From: Prostheceraeus crozeri
Taxonomy: Eukaryota > Platyhelminthes > Polycladida > Euryleptidae
Assembly (NCBI GenBank): GCA_907163375.1
Contig: CAJQUW010004458.1
Location: 62,001-126,000, forward strand
Direction of reading: 5' to 3'
DNA: 64,000 nucleotides
Both the position numbers and the translations under genes were made by a program. Position 1 is the first letter of the stretch; the number at the start of each line of letters is the position of its first letter. The notes below the pieces were generated by a model that searched no databases, had not been told where the DNA came from, and saw only the letters and a list, made by a program, of their open reading frames with translations. Positions 1 to 12,814 of this stretch are shown here, piece by piece.

Positions 1-1789
1 TATTAGTGAATTATTTGCAGATGATAATTTCAATAATTGATTTTTCTGAAAGCTCAGTTCTATGCCCCATAATTGAAGATTCAATAATAATGAAATTTCA
101 TTTTCGAACTTGAAAATTTTCCTTTCGATTTTCCAATTTACATCACTTAGAGAAATGGGAATTCATGTGACAATTTGTGTCGATGACAAATTAAAAATTT
201 TCGATTTTGAACTCTTTATTTCATTATTTCCATCTCGAATGTCTCTTATTCATTTCTTCTAGGATACTTGATTGACAGTCATCCTTCCATTCATGATCTT
301 TGACCGATTTAGGCCTATTATTTGTATAAACATGCTCTCCATTAAAACAATGACATAGAGAATGTCGCTAATCTCCTTCAGAGAAAGGCTTAAAGAATAA
401 ACTAATGAACATCATAATCGTCATACAAACATTTCATCACCCATACAATAGAACTGCTTGAACAGCAAATGACACCTGATTTGAAGATTATCTTGGAACT
501 GTCGCTCATCAATCATTGTGGTGAGAACAATTTTCATTAGTGTACAAAATTATTTAGAGTAATCTTGTCAATTGAGTTTTATTCTCTTTTTATTTGCATC
601 ATTAATCTGCATTGTTTCGGTTCATGATTTTAGATTAAAGACAAAATCTGCAGATGTTATCGTTTGAATAATACTTTCTAAAATGATACAATTGCGAAGG
701 CTGCATGCTCGGGTAGTAAATGCTACATCCGAATTACAAATTAAATTGACAAGTAACCAGATTATCAATTGAATCATTGCATCATTATGCGCACGATGGA
801 TGTGCTTGTACATGAAGGATAGCAATAGACATGAGTTTTCCGTCGGTGAGGCCACAAGTGGACAAATCCGGACATTGGCTGACACATAGAATTAGATTGT
901 TTAAGTGTATCACTTTCCTAGAAGTACAAACTGATTCAAAGCGATGTCACATGCAGGAACTTACTAAGTGGGCAAAAAGAAATGTTTAGCACCTTGCAGA
1001 GATAGGTTATCGTCGCTCGCGGATCGCTACAATTCCTTCAGATTCGAAGAATTCAGATCAATGCACAAAAGTTTTCTCGAAAATGTTGGGCCCTTCGATC
1101 ATTATTAAAAAAGTTAGCAGGCGCACGAAAAAACGTTCACAAATTTCTCTGTGGAACTTGACATCGTCTGTGTCTCTTTGCTGTGTGATCCGGTTGATAA
1201 CAGTCAATGCAACTTGCTGCTCAACTTGGCGTGTTTCATATTGAACTGGCTGCTCATTGTTCGATTGCTATGGTATTATGTCAGCAGATTGTTTCATTTT
1301 CATTAGCATGTTCCAATGCTTCCTTTCCAGTCAAGCAGAAGAAGAAACGACCTGTGTAATTCTGTGGGTTGACATGATAATATCTTTGAACAAAGATAGC
1401 AAATTCATACTTCAGGTCTCCAAGATTCTATAAATATGAAGAAATGCTATGTTGCCCATGTACGCACGTACTTTATATAATAGTTCAATGACGTCCGAAT
1501 TTGCAACGCGAATGAAGCACTTTTCGCCCTTTGTTGAATGTTAGTGGATAACAGCTGCTTGTTGATGCACAAACTGTCAAAGTTTAATTCCGCTGGTCGG
1601 TCAGGCACCCATCTTAGTCAACGTCGCTAGATCCTTTAAGAGGAATCAAGTTTCTGAATCCTTCCACTGGTGCAGATGCTTCCTGTAGGGCGATGTATTG
1701 CAAGTCATTTTATCAAAATTATTACTAATTTAAAGGAAATTATGCCATCTCTGTCAATTAATCTTAGCAAGCTTAATTCATTCTTCTTC

Positions 1790-1922
1790 CCATTGGATTT
1801 GCATGTGCTTTTCTTTGATGCTGTCTGACAAGATGAGGAACAGTGTAGAGCTCGACGGACGCACAGATTCGTAATTGCCAAAGATCGTGCTATGAAAGTC
1901 TCATTTTCGGCCTCGTTCCCTA
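1790..1922 (-). repeat. Dispersed repeat family A, copy 1
   Basis: Read on the minus strand, this stretch matches the plus strand at about 52020-52170. Both contain a GAACGAG-CCGAAAATGAG block, then GAATCTGTG/GAATTTGTG, CTTGTCAGA, ATCAAAG and AATCCAATG in the same order and near-equal spacing. Identity by eye is about 70%, so this is an old dispersed repeat. No transposase or RT motif is visible, and the family is not recognised. Confidence 0.5.
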
Positions 1923-4900
1923 CAGTGACTCTTGCTGGCTGAAAGACTAATTGTTCACTGATCTCAAGAACCTCCTGGCAACAACAACAGAAGTTTGCTG
2001 ACGTTCCGCGAGGGATTTGACAGAATATGCTTCATCTTATTTGTTTGTCATCGGTCATCCCTAAACTAAGTTTTGTTTAAGCTGAAAGCAGATTGCATAA
2101 AACGACTGTTAACATAGAAAATATTTTCAATTTTTTTGTATTGACAGTTATTTTGCATTCAAATTTTTCAATTTCATTTGAATATAAGTGGCATTGTTAG
2201 CTATAGCCAACTCCCACTACCATGTACACAGCATGCGCCTACGGTATATTCAGCAATTGCTTTCTGATTTTGCGATAGTGTTTAAATGTCCAATAAGAAA
2301 ACTTCTACTTTTAATGCATCTGACACTTCCAAGCACGCATGATCAATAAGGAACAGTCATGAATATCAAACCAAGCACTCAAGCAAACTACCTCATTGTC
2401 AAATAGATTAACTCTCCTAAGATTTTAGTTATTACAGCTACGAGAAACTATGCTGTCGTGTATTTGATGTTCGGAAACTAATTAAGGAATGATAACTTGA
2501 TTGGTTGTACTTCTCTAAAAGAAATTGCGACTAATTTGATGATTATGAAATCTTACAAATACGATCCTGAAAAGTTGAGCTAACTGATGGCAATGCTCAT
2601 TTCATAACATGACAATTGAGTCGTACCACATGCTTTTCATTTTCGAAATTGCTTGCCAACTGCTTATTTCACAACTACAAACATAGATCAACTGAAAGAT
2701 ATTAAATTGATTATGAATTGCATAAGGAGACCCGACATTTACTCGTAAAACATTTATCAGATTTAATGGAAGACTTTGCACTTTACGATTGTCTGCGGAT
2801 CGAGAATTTGATATGCTTTTAAATTAAAGAACCGTTCCATAATAAATCGCTAAATTGAAGTTGACAAAATTGCATTCTATTGTGTTTCAAATACTTTTCA
2901 TAGGTGTTAATTTATAATGTATTCATCAGATACTCGATTCGACGCAAGCTGTTGCAACTGGCAGTGTAATATTTTCAAAGCATCCGTTTTCATGCAAATA
3001 TCTTAACTGCAACTATTCTCCTGTATACAACCAAAATGTACTTTTGAAGAATATTTATTGATCTCAACAATAAGAAAATGTTGATTTAATTTAGACTTGC
3101 TAGCACAAAATTGTATTGGTGGCACAAATCGACAGGCGCGCTGCTCCGATCAAAAGAACTGTTTTTCAATCAAACGGCATGACCTCTTGTGATTCTGAAC
3201 ATATACGCTCTAAAAACTGAAAAATTTCATACCCGAGAATCAGCTATACGTTAGGAGACACTCTCTCGAGAATACAGACTCAAAATTTTCAAATTTGTTT
3301 TATCTCGCGGTGGTACGACAATCCATGTCACCTCTGTTTGCAGAAGATCCAGTTCTTTGATGCCTCAGGAAGTTCTGCTAAGATTTCTGATTTTGAGAAG
3401 AAGGGAAAATGTTTCTATGATAGCTGTACTTTTATTTCTCTCATGCATCATTATCATCTAATCTGCTTTTTACGCTGTGTGTCGAAAAACAACCTCACAA
3501 ACTCTTTTGAATAGATCCTGATAGAAAAAAGACCAAATTATAATCCTGATTGAAAAAAGTTCTGTGTTATACTTCCATCAATCCTATCTGTTCGAGCTAA
3601 GATTTCGTCCATCTAACAAATGATGGAGAGGGGAGATAAAAACAGTCGACAATAGGCCTTCACAAGTTCAACGGCCGCCGGTTTGACTTGCTAGGCATGC
3701 TGTCTTTAGGCTGGTCAAAAACGTGCTTTCGTGAAACATGATGCTCTTAATCTCAGATATATCCATGATTAGTTTCTGAACGAATTTCATCTTTGAAATG
3801 AATTGCATGGGTATTATTAAGTTAGGTTTTCTATTTTTTCGGAGAAAGAGGTTTTGTCTCAAGTACTGTAGACCTTTTGTTGACTCAAGCTGAAATGGCT
3901 TGCAATTTATATCATCTGCTCATAAATAAATCCTGCGTGTCCCACAAATGTTCAAAGGAGGATTGTGTTAAACCTAAAGTATACAGTGAACTATCAAATT
4001 GTTGAATCACCATGAATCAAAAATGTCGCCAATGCAAACCTCAATTTGCCAAAGAGCTAAAGTAAAGTTTGAATCAGTACACTACAATGAAAGAGTAAGT
4101 GTGATATTCGAATATTATTTCGAATGAAATAGGTAAACTGTATGAATATCCATGGAAATGAAGTCGAACGAAACATGATCACGAATATCTAAATTGATGA
4201 TAGATTATGAATATTGAAATTTCATAAGGTAGAAGTTGCTACAAATCTCGTAAATTGAAGGCAGCTGAATCAGAGATAACAGAAACCTAAGTTGTGCACC
4301 TCAAACTTACTTGAAATTGGTCGCAATTATTCGTACATTTGCTTGGAATATTGCACTACTTATACATAGGGCCTAATATCATTTCTCATTTGCTCTCTCC
4401 ACGAAATGTTGCTAATGTTTGAATCGCTGATTAGATCAACGAAGCATCATTTGCATATGTGATGCAGGGAAATGGATTATAATTTTGATTAAATTATTTA
4501 ATTAGTAATGAAATTTGAACGTTAGGCCCAAACAAAGCAACATTTATAAACTATCCAGAACGAAAAACAATCTGTTCAAAAAGTGGATTACAAGTTGTTG
4601 AAAGAGATGGACACTTGACTTTCGAAGAGAGGGAATAATACTTGAAGATGTTTGAATACAGGGAAGCATTTTTCAAGATACTTGCACATCCAATGCTATG
4701 ACAGATGAAGACCTAACGTTTGCTTTTTTCACTATAGTTGCACTTATCCATCAAGGTAAGAAAGTGGAAAAATGTAGACCATAATATTGTGATGATTATT
4801 TTGACTGTACATGTTTACTTTTAATATTTTTGCTTTCCTTTTGCCGATTCTAATGCTCCGCTCTCTTGGAAAATGCAAAGTTTGACTTCTATATTCAGTT

Positions 4901-5484
4901 GATGCGTGCACATTGATGGTATTGTCTTTTTCAAATTTTCAAATAGGAAACCTCAGAACTGTTGACAATCCAAATAAAATTATCTAGCAACAAAGTTATG
5001 TATCATCAAAGATCAACTAAATATCAATGCCCTAATTGCTGAAAGCCTCTTCATATTTATAAAATAGGATTCCCTTACGTATCGAATTGAAAATGAAAAG
5101 AGTTGAATGACGCCAACATTAACTTTATGTCTGTTCATTTCCTTTACATTGCTGACTCGAAAGAACAAAGCTGTTTTGAAGTTTTGTCGTCATTTAAAAG
5201 GAATTTTCAATGAAAGCGAATCTTTAGCAGTTTCATATTTGAGCGACTTAATCAGTTTGGCAATATCTTTGATAAATTCTGCTATCAATATTGTTTTCAT
5301 GATATTTGTGAACATAGTGGCAAGGTAATATCAGCGAAATTACGCATGTGAAAAGTAGTTTTTTCCGATCAGATGATCCATCGCACAGTGCGCTAAATAC
5401 TTGCAGATTGCACACTGCACATGGAACAATTTACTGGTATGGCATCGTATACATGCAGTGCGACAGCCAAAATGAGTTTCCGCA

Positions 5485-5700
5485 GGGCGCGAGACCGAAA
5501 ATGAGACTTAGACTTTTGTAGAAAAGCGTACACTCTATGGCTGCTGAGAATGTGCGCGACTGCCGAGTTTATCCGCCTCCTCTTCTTATGAGACACTCTA
5601 TGTTTTCTCTGATTGGATAAAGAAAAAGAAGTCTAGAGTCATAATGTTCGGTACGGAATGCCTCCAGGTGATGACCTCAAGTGTTCAGGTTCCTTTGTCT
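5485..5700 (+). repeat. Dispersed repeat family A, copy 2
   Basis: Shares the CGAGACCGAAAATGAGACTT block with the copies near 1.9 kb and 52.0 kb. Its second half (TAGAGTCATA, GGTAYGGAATG-like, GATGACC) matches about 52250-52300. The middle is diverged and shorter than in the 52-kb copy. It may be a decayed non-autonomous element; no ends or target duplication were identified. Confidence 0.4.
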
Positions 5701-6545
5701 ATGAAGATAGAAACAGTCAGATGCAGTAAACTCTTGTTGAGCGGAACATTTTGGTCAGTTTTAGCCAAATTCATCCGCATTCTCGCATACATCATTGATA
5801 GAAGCCATGGAAATAACACATACAAATGATAGGAAATGACTTGAATCTCTTGACTTCATAATCTCCAGCTGAAAAGAGAAAGAGATAAGAGAAAGACACA
5901 GACAAAGTAGTTATTAAACATTAATACATTGCAATTTTGCATACGCCTATTATACTCAACACACAAACTTTCTACTTTTGGTAAGTTTTTTTAGTTGTAA
6001 GTAAGATGTGGACTGTCATTGTAATTTATGCAGCATTTATCATGTTTGTTTTTCATCAATTTGACAGAGACATTTTCATCGTTCCCATTTATCGCAGGTT
6101 TTACTGTCGCGATGATGCTATCGGAAAGCTACTTGATGCCATGATCTGCTAATTTCTGTTTTGGGAGCACTGCCAACAGTCTAGTCTATGACTCGAATTT
6201 CTACAATGTTTATGGTCAACACCAGTGTCAGCAGCTCTGGCCGTTTCTTAAAAGATAGATTGTTTTCTCATTCCCTCCCTCGTTTTCACTATTTATGTTA
6301 TTGCACCAACGGCAGTGTTTATGCAGCTATTCATTTTGAGATACAGTTTGCTCTTTATTGATACAATTTAAATAACTTGAAGGCGAGGACATCATCAACA
6401 CGCTTAGAGCGACATGCGCTTGATTTTCTATGTTTCAATGATTCAAGATATCGCTTGATATCCGATGCATTGCAACTGTTTCAAATCTGCTAAATCAATG
6501 TCGAATTTTATCTCTCAAAATAATCTGCTATACAGATGATCTGGT

Positions 6546-6806
6546 TTGGTTGCAATTACAGATAAATTGCTTGTCTCTGTGGTTGCAATTGATTGTCTGT
6601 GTTCAGTTCCGACTGCTGCAGTGATACAAAGTCGACGTTCAAGTATGATATGCTACAACTGCGGTGTTCCAGGTCACGTATCTTCAAGATGGAATTCAGA
6701 GACATCTTGTTGTGAAAATTGCAATGTTTATGGTCACCTACCAAAACACTGTTTATCTCAGCCGTTGAGCGGTACCAGGGATATTGTTCCTCTGAAGGGG
6801 ATGTAG
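6546..6806 (+). CDS. Short frame with two CCHC zinc knuckles
   Basis: An open frame of about 86 codons contains two adjacent CCHC-type zinc knuckles. The first reads CYNCGVPGHVSSRW: C-x2-C-x4-H-x4 with Trp in place of the last Cys. The second reads CENCNVYGHLPKHC and is intact. Tandem knuckles of this kind bind single-stranded nucleic acid and occur in CNBP-like proteins, retroviral-type Gag and some LINE ORF1 proteins. The frame has no ATG at its 5' end; an internal ATG lies just before the first knuckle at about 6649. CAG sites near 6605 and 6620 could be splice acceptors. It may be one exon of a host gene or a retroelement relic. The lost Cys and lack of flanking coding sequence favour a relic. 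Confidence 0.4.
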   Translation: MVAITDKLLVSVVAIDCLCSVPTAAVIQSRRSSMICYNCGVPGHVSSRWNSETSCCENCNVYGHLPKHCLSQPLSGTRDIVPLKGM

Positions 6807-8767
6807 TGTGGAAGTGTATTTTGATTGCATTGTCTTGTAGCGTGCTATTACACATTCATCTGAGTGTCATTCATTGTTTCTCTCATTGCTGCGGTCTACA
6901 GGTCTTTCACAATAAAGCGATACTTCAACCCGACAACATTGTCCATTGATTGATGATATATTACAGCATTGTCAGCCTACATGCATACAACAGAAGCAGT
7001 CAATATCTGAATAATATCAAATAATACAAATCTGGAAATTCTTGACCTTACAAGCTTTGCTTTTGATATTTTTTGATATATTAGACACCTGTAATATTGA
7101 ACAATGAACATCTGTTCAATGAAGCTCGACATTGTTTCTTGAATCTGATTTCTTTAAACCACAACGCATTGCGCATTGTAAACGTTTCGCCTTGGACCTC
7201 AAATGAACTCTGTACAGCAACTGACTCCGCACGTTGTCGGAGAAATCAGGACATATTTCTTAATAATCGGCTTTTCATCATACTCGACATTCATGTACAG
7301 CTTAGTGAGTCTGGATATCCATGAATAATATGTGACTTCGTCACCAAATTTTGTTGTGACCATCGGAAAACTGTGTAAATCAATAAACAATAATACACAA
7401 ACGTACTGGATCAGTGGCTTTCTTCAGAAGTTCTAGATAACGCAGGAATATCACAGAAAGCTTAATCATATTCAGGGCAATCAAGGCTTACTAATCATAT
7501 CATAATGTTGTAATCCGTTACTTGACCTTCGGGCTTTTGGCTTCAAATGATAAATTAGAACAAAATAAAACCCTGATCCAGAGCTAATAGGCTGCGAAGA
7601 TTATATTCGTCTCATTGCTTTTAAGTAAGTGCGCTGCACTAAATCCCTTTCATTATCGACAAAACGCCGCTCTCTATCGATGTTGCGTTGAGGAACCTTG
7701 TTTCATCCCTCCATGCACTCCTACTGTAAAACGCATCATGTGAAGACTACAGCTTGTTGATGCGATGGTTCCTAATCAGAATTACTTAAGACAGAACCTC
7801 CCTGACTGTATTAGACAAGCGTATATATTTATGGAACAATTACTTTCACGTCATTCTTTAAGATGAGAACTTCAATAGTTTTACACTGCAAAATGAGTTG
7901 CCTACAGTGCTGTTAACTGAATTTTACAGTTAATATAGCCAACATTATTTCTCATTTCTAGACTATTTTTCATTAAAAGTTTGATTATTCCATTAAAATT
8001 GAGAGCATGTGACACTCATAGTCAATTTAGACTAAAACCACACCCACTCTATTAATTAACGCGTTACTCCATATACTAAATGCTTGTGAAAACAGCACAA
8101 TAAATCAGAACTCATAAAAGGTCGCAAACAAGGCATGAAAAGTCTTGATAATCTATTTATAAGATTCTATTGCAAATCTGCCATCATAGAAGTACTGCAA
8201 GCATTGCACCATGTACAAGCACTATGAAGCATATTATTAATATTTTTATTTGTAAGTTTTGGCTCCTTTGGTCTTTATCAATCACATTTGATCAAACATA
8301 GCTGTGGGAGAGTAGGTAGTTGCGGCTTCTTCTATCAGCACTGAGATAGGCACAATTATGCATCAATTGAATCAAACTATTAGACTTATAACGTTTGCAA
8401 ATCACAAGGAAATCTAATAGAGAGATGTCCTCAGACTTGAACAATTTAAAGCACAAAAACTGTGTGACAGCCCTAGACAACGCACTCTTCATTACGGATC
8501 TAACTGGACCAGACTAGCTTAAAACACGTAGAATTGACACTATAATTTTTATTATTATCAGCTGCATGGCACAACCAAGATAGAGCCCGTTATGTAGTAC
8601 CTTGATCAGCCATTCCAGACATTTTAGGCGCCTTCGGCAATTCCGAGCCTACTGAAGAGCATCTGTAGGGAGAAAAGAGCAGCGTCTACTGCTGCCAAGG
8701 AATTTTTGGTCTTTAATAGTTCAAGTATGAGGACATCTTTCTATTCTATGTCCAGGCGAGCTGGAAC
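6807..8767. other. Intergenic DNA, nothing recognised
   Basis: AT-rich sequence with only short chance frames. I see no repeats, terminal inverted repeats or protein motifs that I can support. Confidence 0.45.
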
Positions 8768-8775
8768 TCTGCAAT

Positions 8776-9625
8776 CATAGAGTAGGGATATGTAGGTAGT
8801 GTCGACTCAAAAAAGTATCTGGATACAGTGAAAATTTTTATATCAAAAGATTCAGTTTTTTGAGGAGATTACGCTCCCGTGGTCCAAAAAATTAGTTGAG
8901 CACTTTTGAAAAAAGTCACAATTTGCCAATTTAAATACTACTGACATGACTCCCCGTTATAAGTAGCATGAAACAAGTTGGGTATCAAAAGGAATGAACA
9001 TTCGCTAGAAAGCATCTTAACTAAGCGGAAATCAAGTTGATTATCAAGGGAATTTCATGAATTGTATTATAATGAAAGCGCGCGATAATAATGTCGCGAT
9101 ATTATTCGTGCTTTCTTGGCTGAAATTTCAAATTTTTAATTCAATTTTCACCAGCATGATTTTATGATTCGATCACTGAATTCATGTTTGATTTCTAGAA
9201 TCTCAATAAAGATGGGGACTCATTTACATTTTTCAAAATTAAATGAAGTCATTGTCTTTGATTATGTGATTTTGCTTTGCGAGAAGCAGGTTGCCTGTGA
9301 CATGATCACGCTTAAGAAAATACTCTTGAGGTTCAGCATGAAAATAATAGGAACTCATCGAATTGCTAATTTAACAAACATTAGATCTCCAAGGCTGTCA
9401 TGACACTGAGAATCTGTAAAATACCATCATTCCTTCTGCATTACAATCATGACCACTCTATTCCGTGGCAATTTCTTCAAAACTGCAAAATTTTGCATAT
9501 CTCACATTTGGTAACAATTACCAACTGCATCTACCACGAGTTCATTTAATAAAATCGAAAGTGTGTACACATTGGGGATTTAATAAATGCGGAGTTACCA
9601 CTCTACCTAATATGCCTACTCTATG
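8776..9625 (-). mobile_element. hAT-like non-autonomous element, copy 1 (850 bp)
   Basis: Both tips are CATAGAGTAGG and its inverse CCTACTCTATG, with about 25 bp of imperfect inverted repeat (the left continues GATATGTAGGTAG, the right is the inverse of TATATTAGGTAGAG). The element is flanked by a perfect 8-bp duplication, TCTGCAAT, at 8768-8775 and 9626-9633. An 8-bp duplication is characteristic of hAT elements, so I infer a hAT-driven non-autonomous element. The interior is homologous to the copies at 10191-11213 and 49677-51933, which lie in the opposite orientation. A 79-codon frame at 9164-9403 has a counterpart in copy 2 but is broken in copy 3, so I treat it as non-coding. No transposase is present. 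Confidence 0.85.
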
Positions 9626-9633
9626 TCTGCAAT

Positions 9634-10182
9634 CTTCATAAGAATCTGCAAGTCATCAATGCATTACCGCGTTTTGCTCATAGTGTGCATGCTAAATGTA
9701 AATCAGTCATTAATGAGCAGTATGATTTCAATACGATGACATAATATCATAGGGACCTACTATGCTTGACTGCCTTGACAACATGTAGGCCTATGATGGC
9801 CTAGGTCCATGCGAACATGTCTAATGCCACGTGAGGAGTTCCCATAGAGATTTCAAATGGCAACTCTGTCTAACTATACATGATCTCAGGAACGAGCACC
9901 CGCGCATTGCAATTACCTCAAAAAGGGTATATAGAAGCATTGTTTTTACCTCATCAAGCAAATTTCACTGAGAAGTCACATTGCAAAAAAGTCGCACGAT
10001 TCCTGGTCATTCAAGAATCGCGCGATTGATTCCGTCTCACGATTAATCGTGCGGAATCGATTGCCTGCTCCCATCATCCATTGCTGTACAGTATTTTCCA
10101 ATACCCAGTTTGATTATTTCAAGCCTCAGACCTTGTTGTCTGCATTCCGATGTGTTAAAAAGGCTATAGGAGGTTCATTTAA
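9634..10182. other. Spacer between two inverted hAT-like elements
   Basis: About 550 bp separating copies 1 and 2, which face opposite ways. It has no coding signal. The copies plus spacer form an interrupted inverted repeat able to extrude or recombine. Confidence 0.5.
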
Positions 10183-10190
10183 GTCTAAGC

Positions 10191-11213
10191 CATAGAGTAG
10201 GTATATTAGGTAGAGTGGCAACTCCGCATTTATTAAATCCTCAATGTGTATACACTTTCGATTTTATTGAATGAACTCAAGGGAGATACAGGTGGTATTG
10301 TCACCAAATGTGTGATATGCAAAATTTTGCAGTTTTGCAGGAATTACAACGGAATTGACTGATCATGATTATAATGCAGAAGGAATTATGGTATTTCACA
10401 GATTCTCATGACTGCATTGGAGAGTTAATGTTTGCTAAATTATCGATTGGATGGGTTCCTATTACTTTCATGCTCAACCTCAAGAGTATTTTCTTAAGCG
10501 TGATCATATCACGAGCAACCTGCCACTGGCAGAAAATCACATAATCAAAGACACTTTTTTCATTTAACTTTGAAAGATGTAAATGAGTCCACATCAGTAT
10601 TCAGATTCTAGGAATGAAACATGAATTCAGTGAATCATAAAATCATGTCGGTAAAAATTGAATTAAAAATTTGAAACTTCAGCCAAGAAAGCACGAATAA
10701 TATCGAGACAGTTTCATGAAGACTTTCATTATAATAATAATAATAAGCGTTTTATTGCCATAAATTGAAAATCGTGATTGTACATAGACAAGTAAGATGA
10801 AAAGTCATTGAAATAAGTGAACTTCATGAAAGTATACACGGATCACAGATTTATATGTGAAATGAGTAGTGACGAGTTAAAAACAAATCACTCAGGAGCG
10901 TCTCAGGAGCGTAACCGACATTGTCCCATTTTGCGGCTTTGATAAAGAACGAGTTTTGTCGTCTTGAAGTTCTCACCATTGGTAAAAGAATTCTTCCAGA
11001 AACTGCGACAGGAGGCAATTGACGATTCAAGATATGAGATGGAGACTTGGCCTGCGAAAAGATGCAGCAATTGATTGCATCAATTGACCATCTAATTTTT
11101 TGGACCACGGGAGCGTAATCTCCTCAAAAAACTGAATCTTTTGATATAAAAATTTTCACTGTATACAGACACCTTTTTGAGTCGACACTCTACTTTTGTA
11201 TCCCTACTCTATG
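10191..11213 (+). mobile_element. hAT-like non-autonomous element, copy 2, with nested LINE
   Basis: The ends are CATAGAGTAGG (10191) and CCTACTCTATG (ending 11213), and internal sequence matches copy 1 inverted. The flanking octamers GTCTAAGC (10183-10190) and TTCAAAGC (11214-11221) agree at 6 of 8 positions, a plausible decayed duplication. About 195 bp present in copies 1 and 3 is missing, and roughly 360 bp of LINE 3' sequence stands in its place (about 10731-11091). The insertion was therefore accompanied by a deletion of the target, or a later rearrangement occurred. Confidence 0.8.
10731..11091 (-). mobile_element. 5'-truncated LINE 3' end nested in hAT-like copy 2
   Basis: On the minus strand the sequence ends in a short 3' UTR with AATAAAACGC followed by an (ATT)n tail at about 10731-10746, typical of CR1/L2/RTE-type LINEs. 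Upstream of it a frame runs 11108-10851; its first few codons are host element sequence. Within it, LPMVRTSRRQNSFFIKAAKW resembles the C-terminal end of LINE ORF2, where a Pro-rich stretch, R-T-x-R and S-F precede an A-x-x-x-W-N block. The clade cannot be fixed from so little. The 5' truncation is typical of target-primed insertion. Confidence 0.65.
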
Positions 11214-11221
11214 TTCAAAGC

Positions 11222-12814
11222 ACAATTTTTAAAAAAGCAAAGCGAAAGCATAGGAATTCACGATAATTGATCACTAGAACGCAAAATTGTCCTCATCCAA
11301 TACTCGGATGTCTGAGAACCACCACAAAAAAACACATGCATGCCCTTTTCACCCTATTGTACTCGGAAGGGAGAGGCTGGGTCAGACACAGTCCTGCACA
11401 TATTTTGATATTCCTTCACGACGTTTTTTGTGACTTTTAGTTTCTGCTTATTTTTGATAAGCTACTCAAATATTGTAAAATTTGGCTCATGAGAACAACA
11501 AAAAAACGACCTCTGAAAAATTAATTTTTGAAGGTCGAGAATTTTTGTCAATTTCTTACCAAACTAAGCAACTGATGAAAAATATGGAGTTATTAATTAA
11601 ATGTTCATTCGTCCACAAGTGCATCTATGTAATTTTTTCATGAATAATGGCAACATATTTGAACACTACTCGGAATAGCTTTATGAGGAATAGTGTTGAT
11701 TTCATGCACTGAATAGCGTGTCCAAAGTCAGAAATTGGACAGATAGATCCTTCACTATATATTTGGCGCATTAATTAATTTGGATGGGTAATTACTGTAA
11801 CTTGTCTGTGCGATACACAGCTGGGATACTCGCACTGGATCAGACTGCACATAATTTTCTTTTAGTTAATTAAGTTTTCTGCTGTTTTATTCGATATTTT
11901 CGTAATTTCATTTATTGCTGCAATTTACTGCTTAATTTTAAAAAATCTCTATTTGACCTGTATTCAGCTATCCTTGGCCACCTCAATGCAATCAGACATT
12001 CTCCCAACACTGTCTTAAGATGCGACAACTGATCAAAACGCATCGTTTGTCTTCTACCATCAACTTTCAACTGATACTCAAAGACTCAGTTTTTCGAATT
12101 TTAATTGCCATTTATAGTAAGAAGATGACCGAGTTGGAATAAACTGATACCCTCATTGGAATAAGCATGTGCCAATTGTGTTGTGCAACAATATTGGGAA
12201 AGAAGAATATACATTGAATTATGTATATATAATAGTATAAAATATTATATCACAAAATAAATATAATAACATATTGAATTATAGGAACATTTGCTCAGGT
12301 TTTCGGAGCTCAAAATTGTCCGGAAGAAGGGTCAAAAGTACTTCTCATCGACGTTGTGGTAGATGTTTTTTACAGCGATTCACAGATAAAATATGTGAAA
12401 AATCAATATTTTCCATGTAAAAATATTGTCTGAAAGTGACATTTCATGCCAAATATTTTAGCTAATTCGGAAGAAATGTGATATAGTGATAGCGTGACCA
12501 CCTACACATCGGTACTATTCAATTGATTGGGATATATTCGTTGTATGCAATAGCTTATACACTGCAATCTGTAAACTTTTAAAAACAGCCAAAATGATCA
12601 TATCTGCTAGAAATAATGACGTCATCTTCTGATGACTGATGACGTAGCAGTTAAAATCCGCAAAATATCACATAAACAGCGTCTGATTGTGCGGATATTA
12701 TTAGTTCAGACTGCAAAAGCAGTGAAGCTAATAACTGTCAATTGGAACGGATATTTGCGGTCTAGAATTTGCAGTGTAGAAGTGTAAATGATGATACAAT
12801 ACGCCAAAATGTAT
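11222..12814. other. Intergenic DNA, nothing recognised
   Basis: AT-rich, including a very AT-rich patch near 12220-12280. No gene, repeat or RNA was recognised. Confidence 0.45.

Larger units (their letters stand above)
1..6545. other. AT-rich intergenic DNA
   Basis: No gene recognised. The open frames here are short (under 90 codons), lack familiar motifs and are what chance gives in DNA this AT-rich. The only structure I can support is two copies of a dispersed repeat (about 1790-1922 and 5485-5700), listed separately. Undetected short host exons or UTRs cannot be excluded. Confidence 0.5.

Noticed and set aside
9164..9403. Conserved 79-codon frame shared with 10406-10594
   Set aside because: Its conservation is explained by both lying inside copies of the hAT-like non-autonomous element; the third copy has the frame broken.
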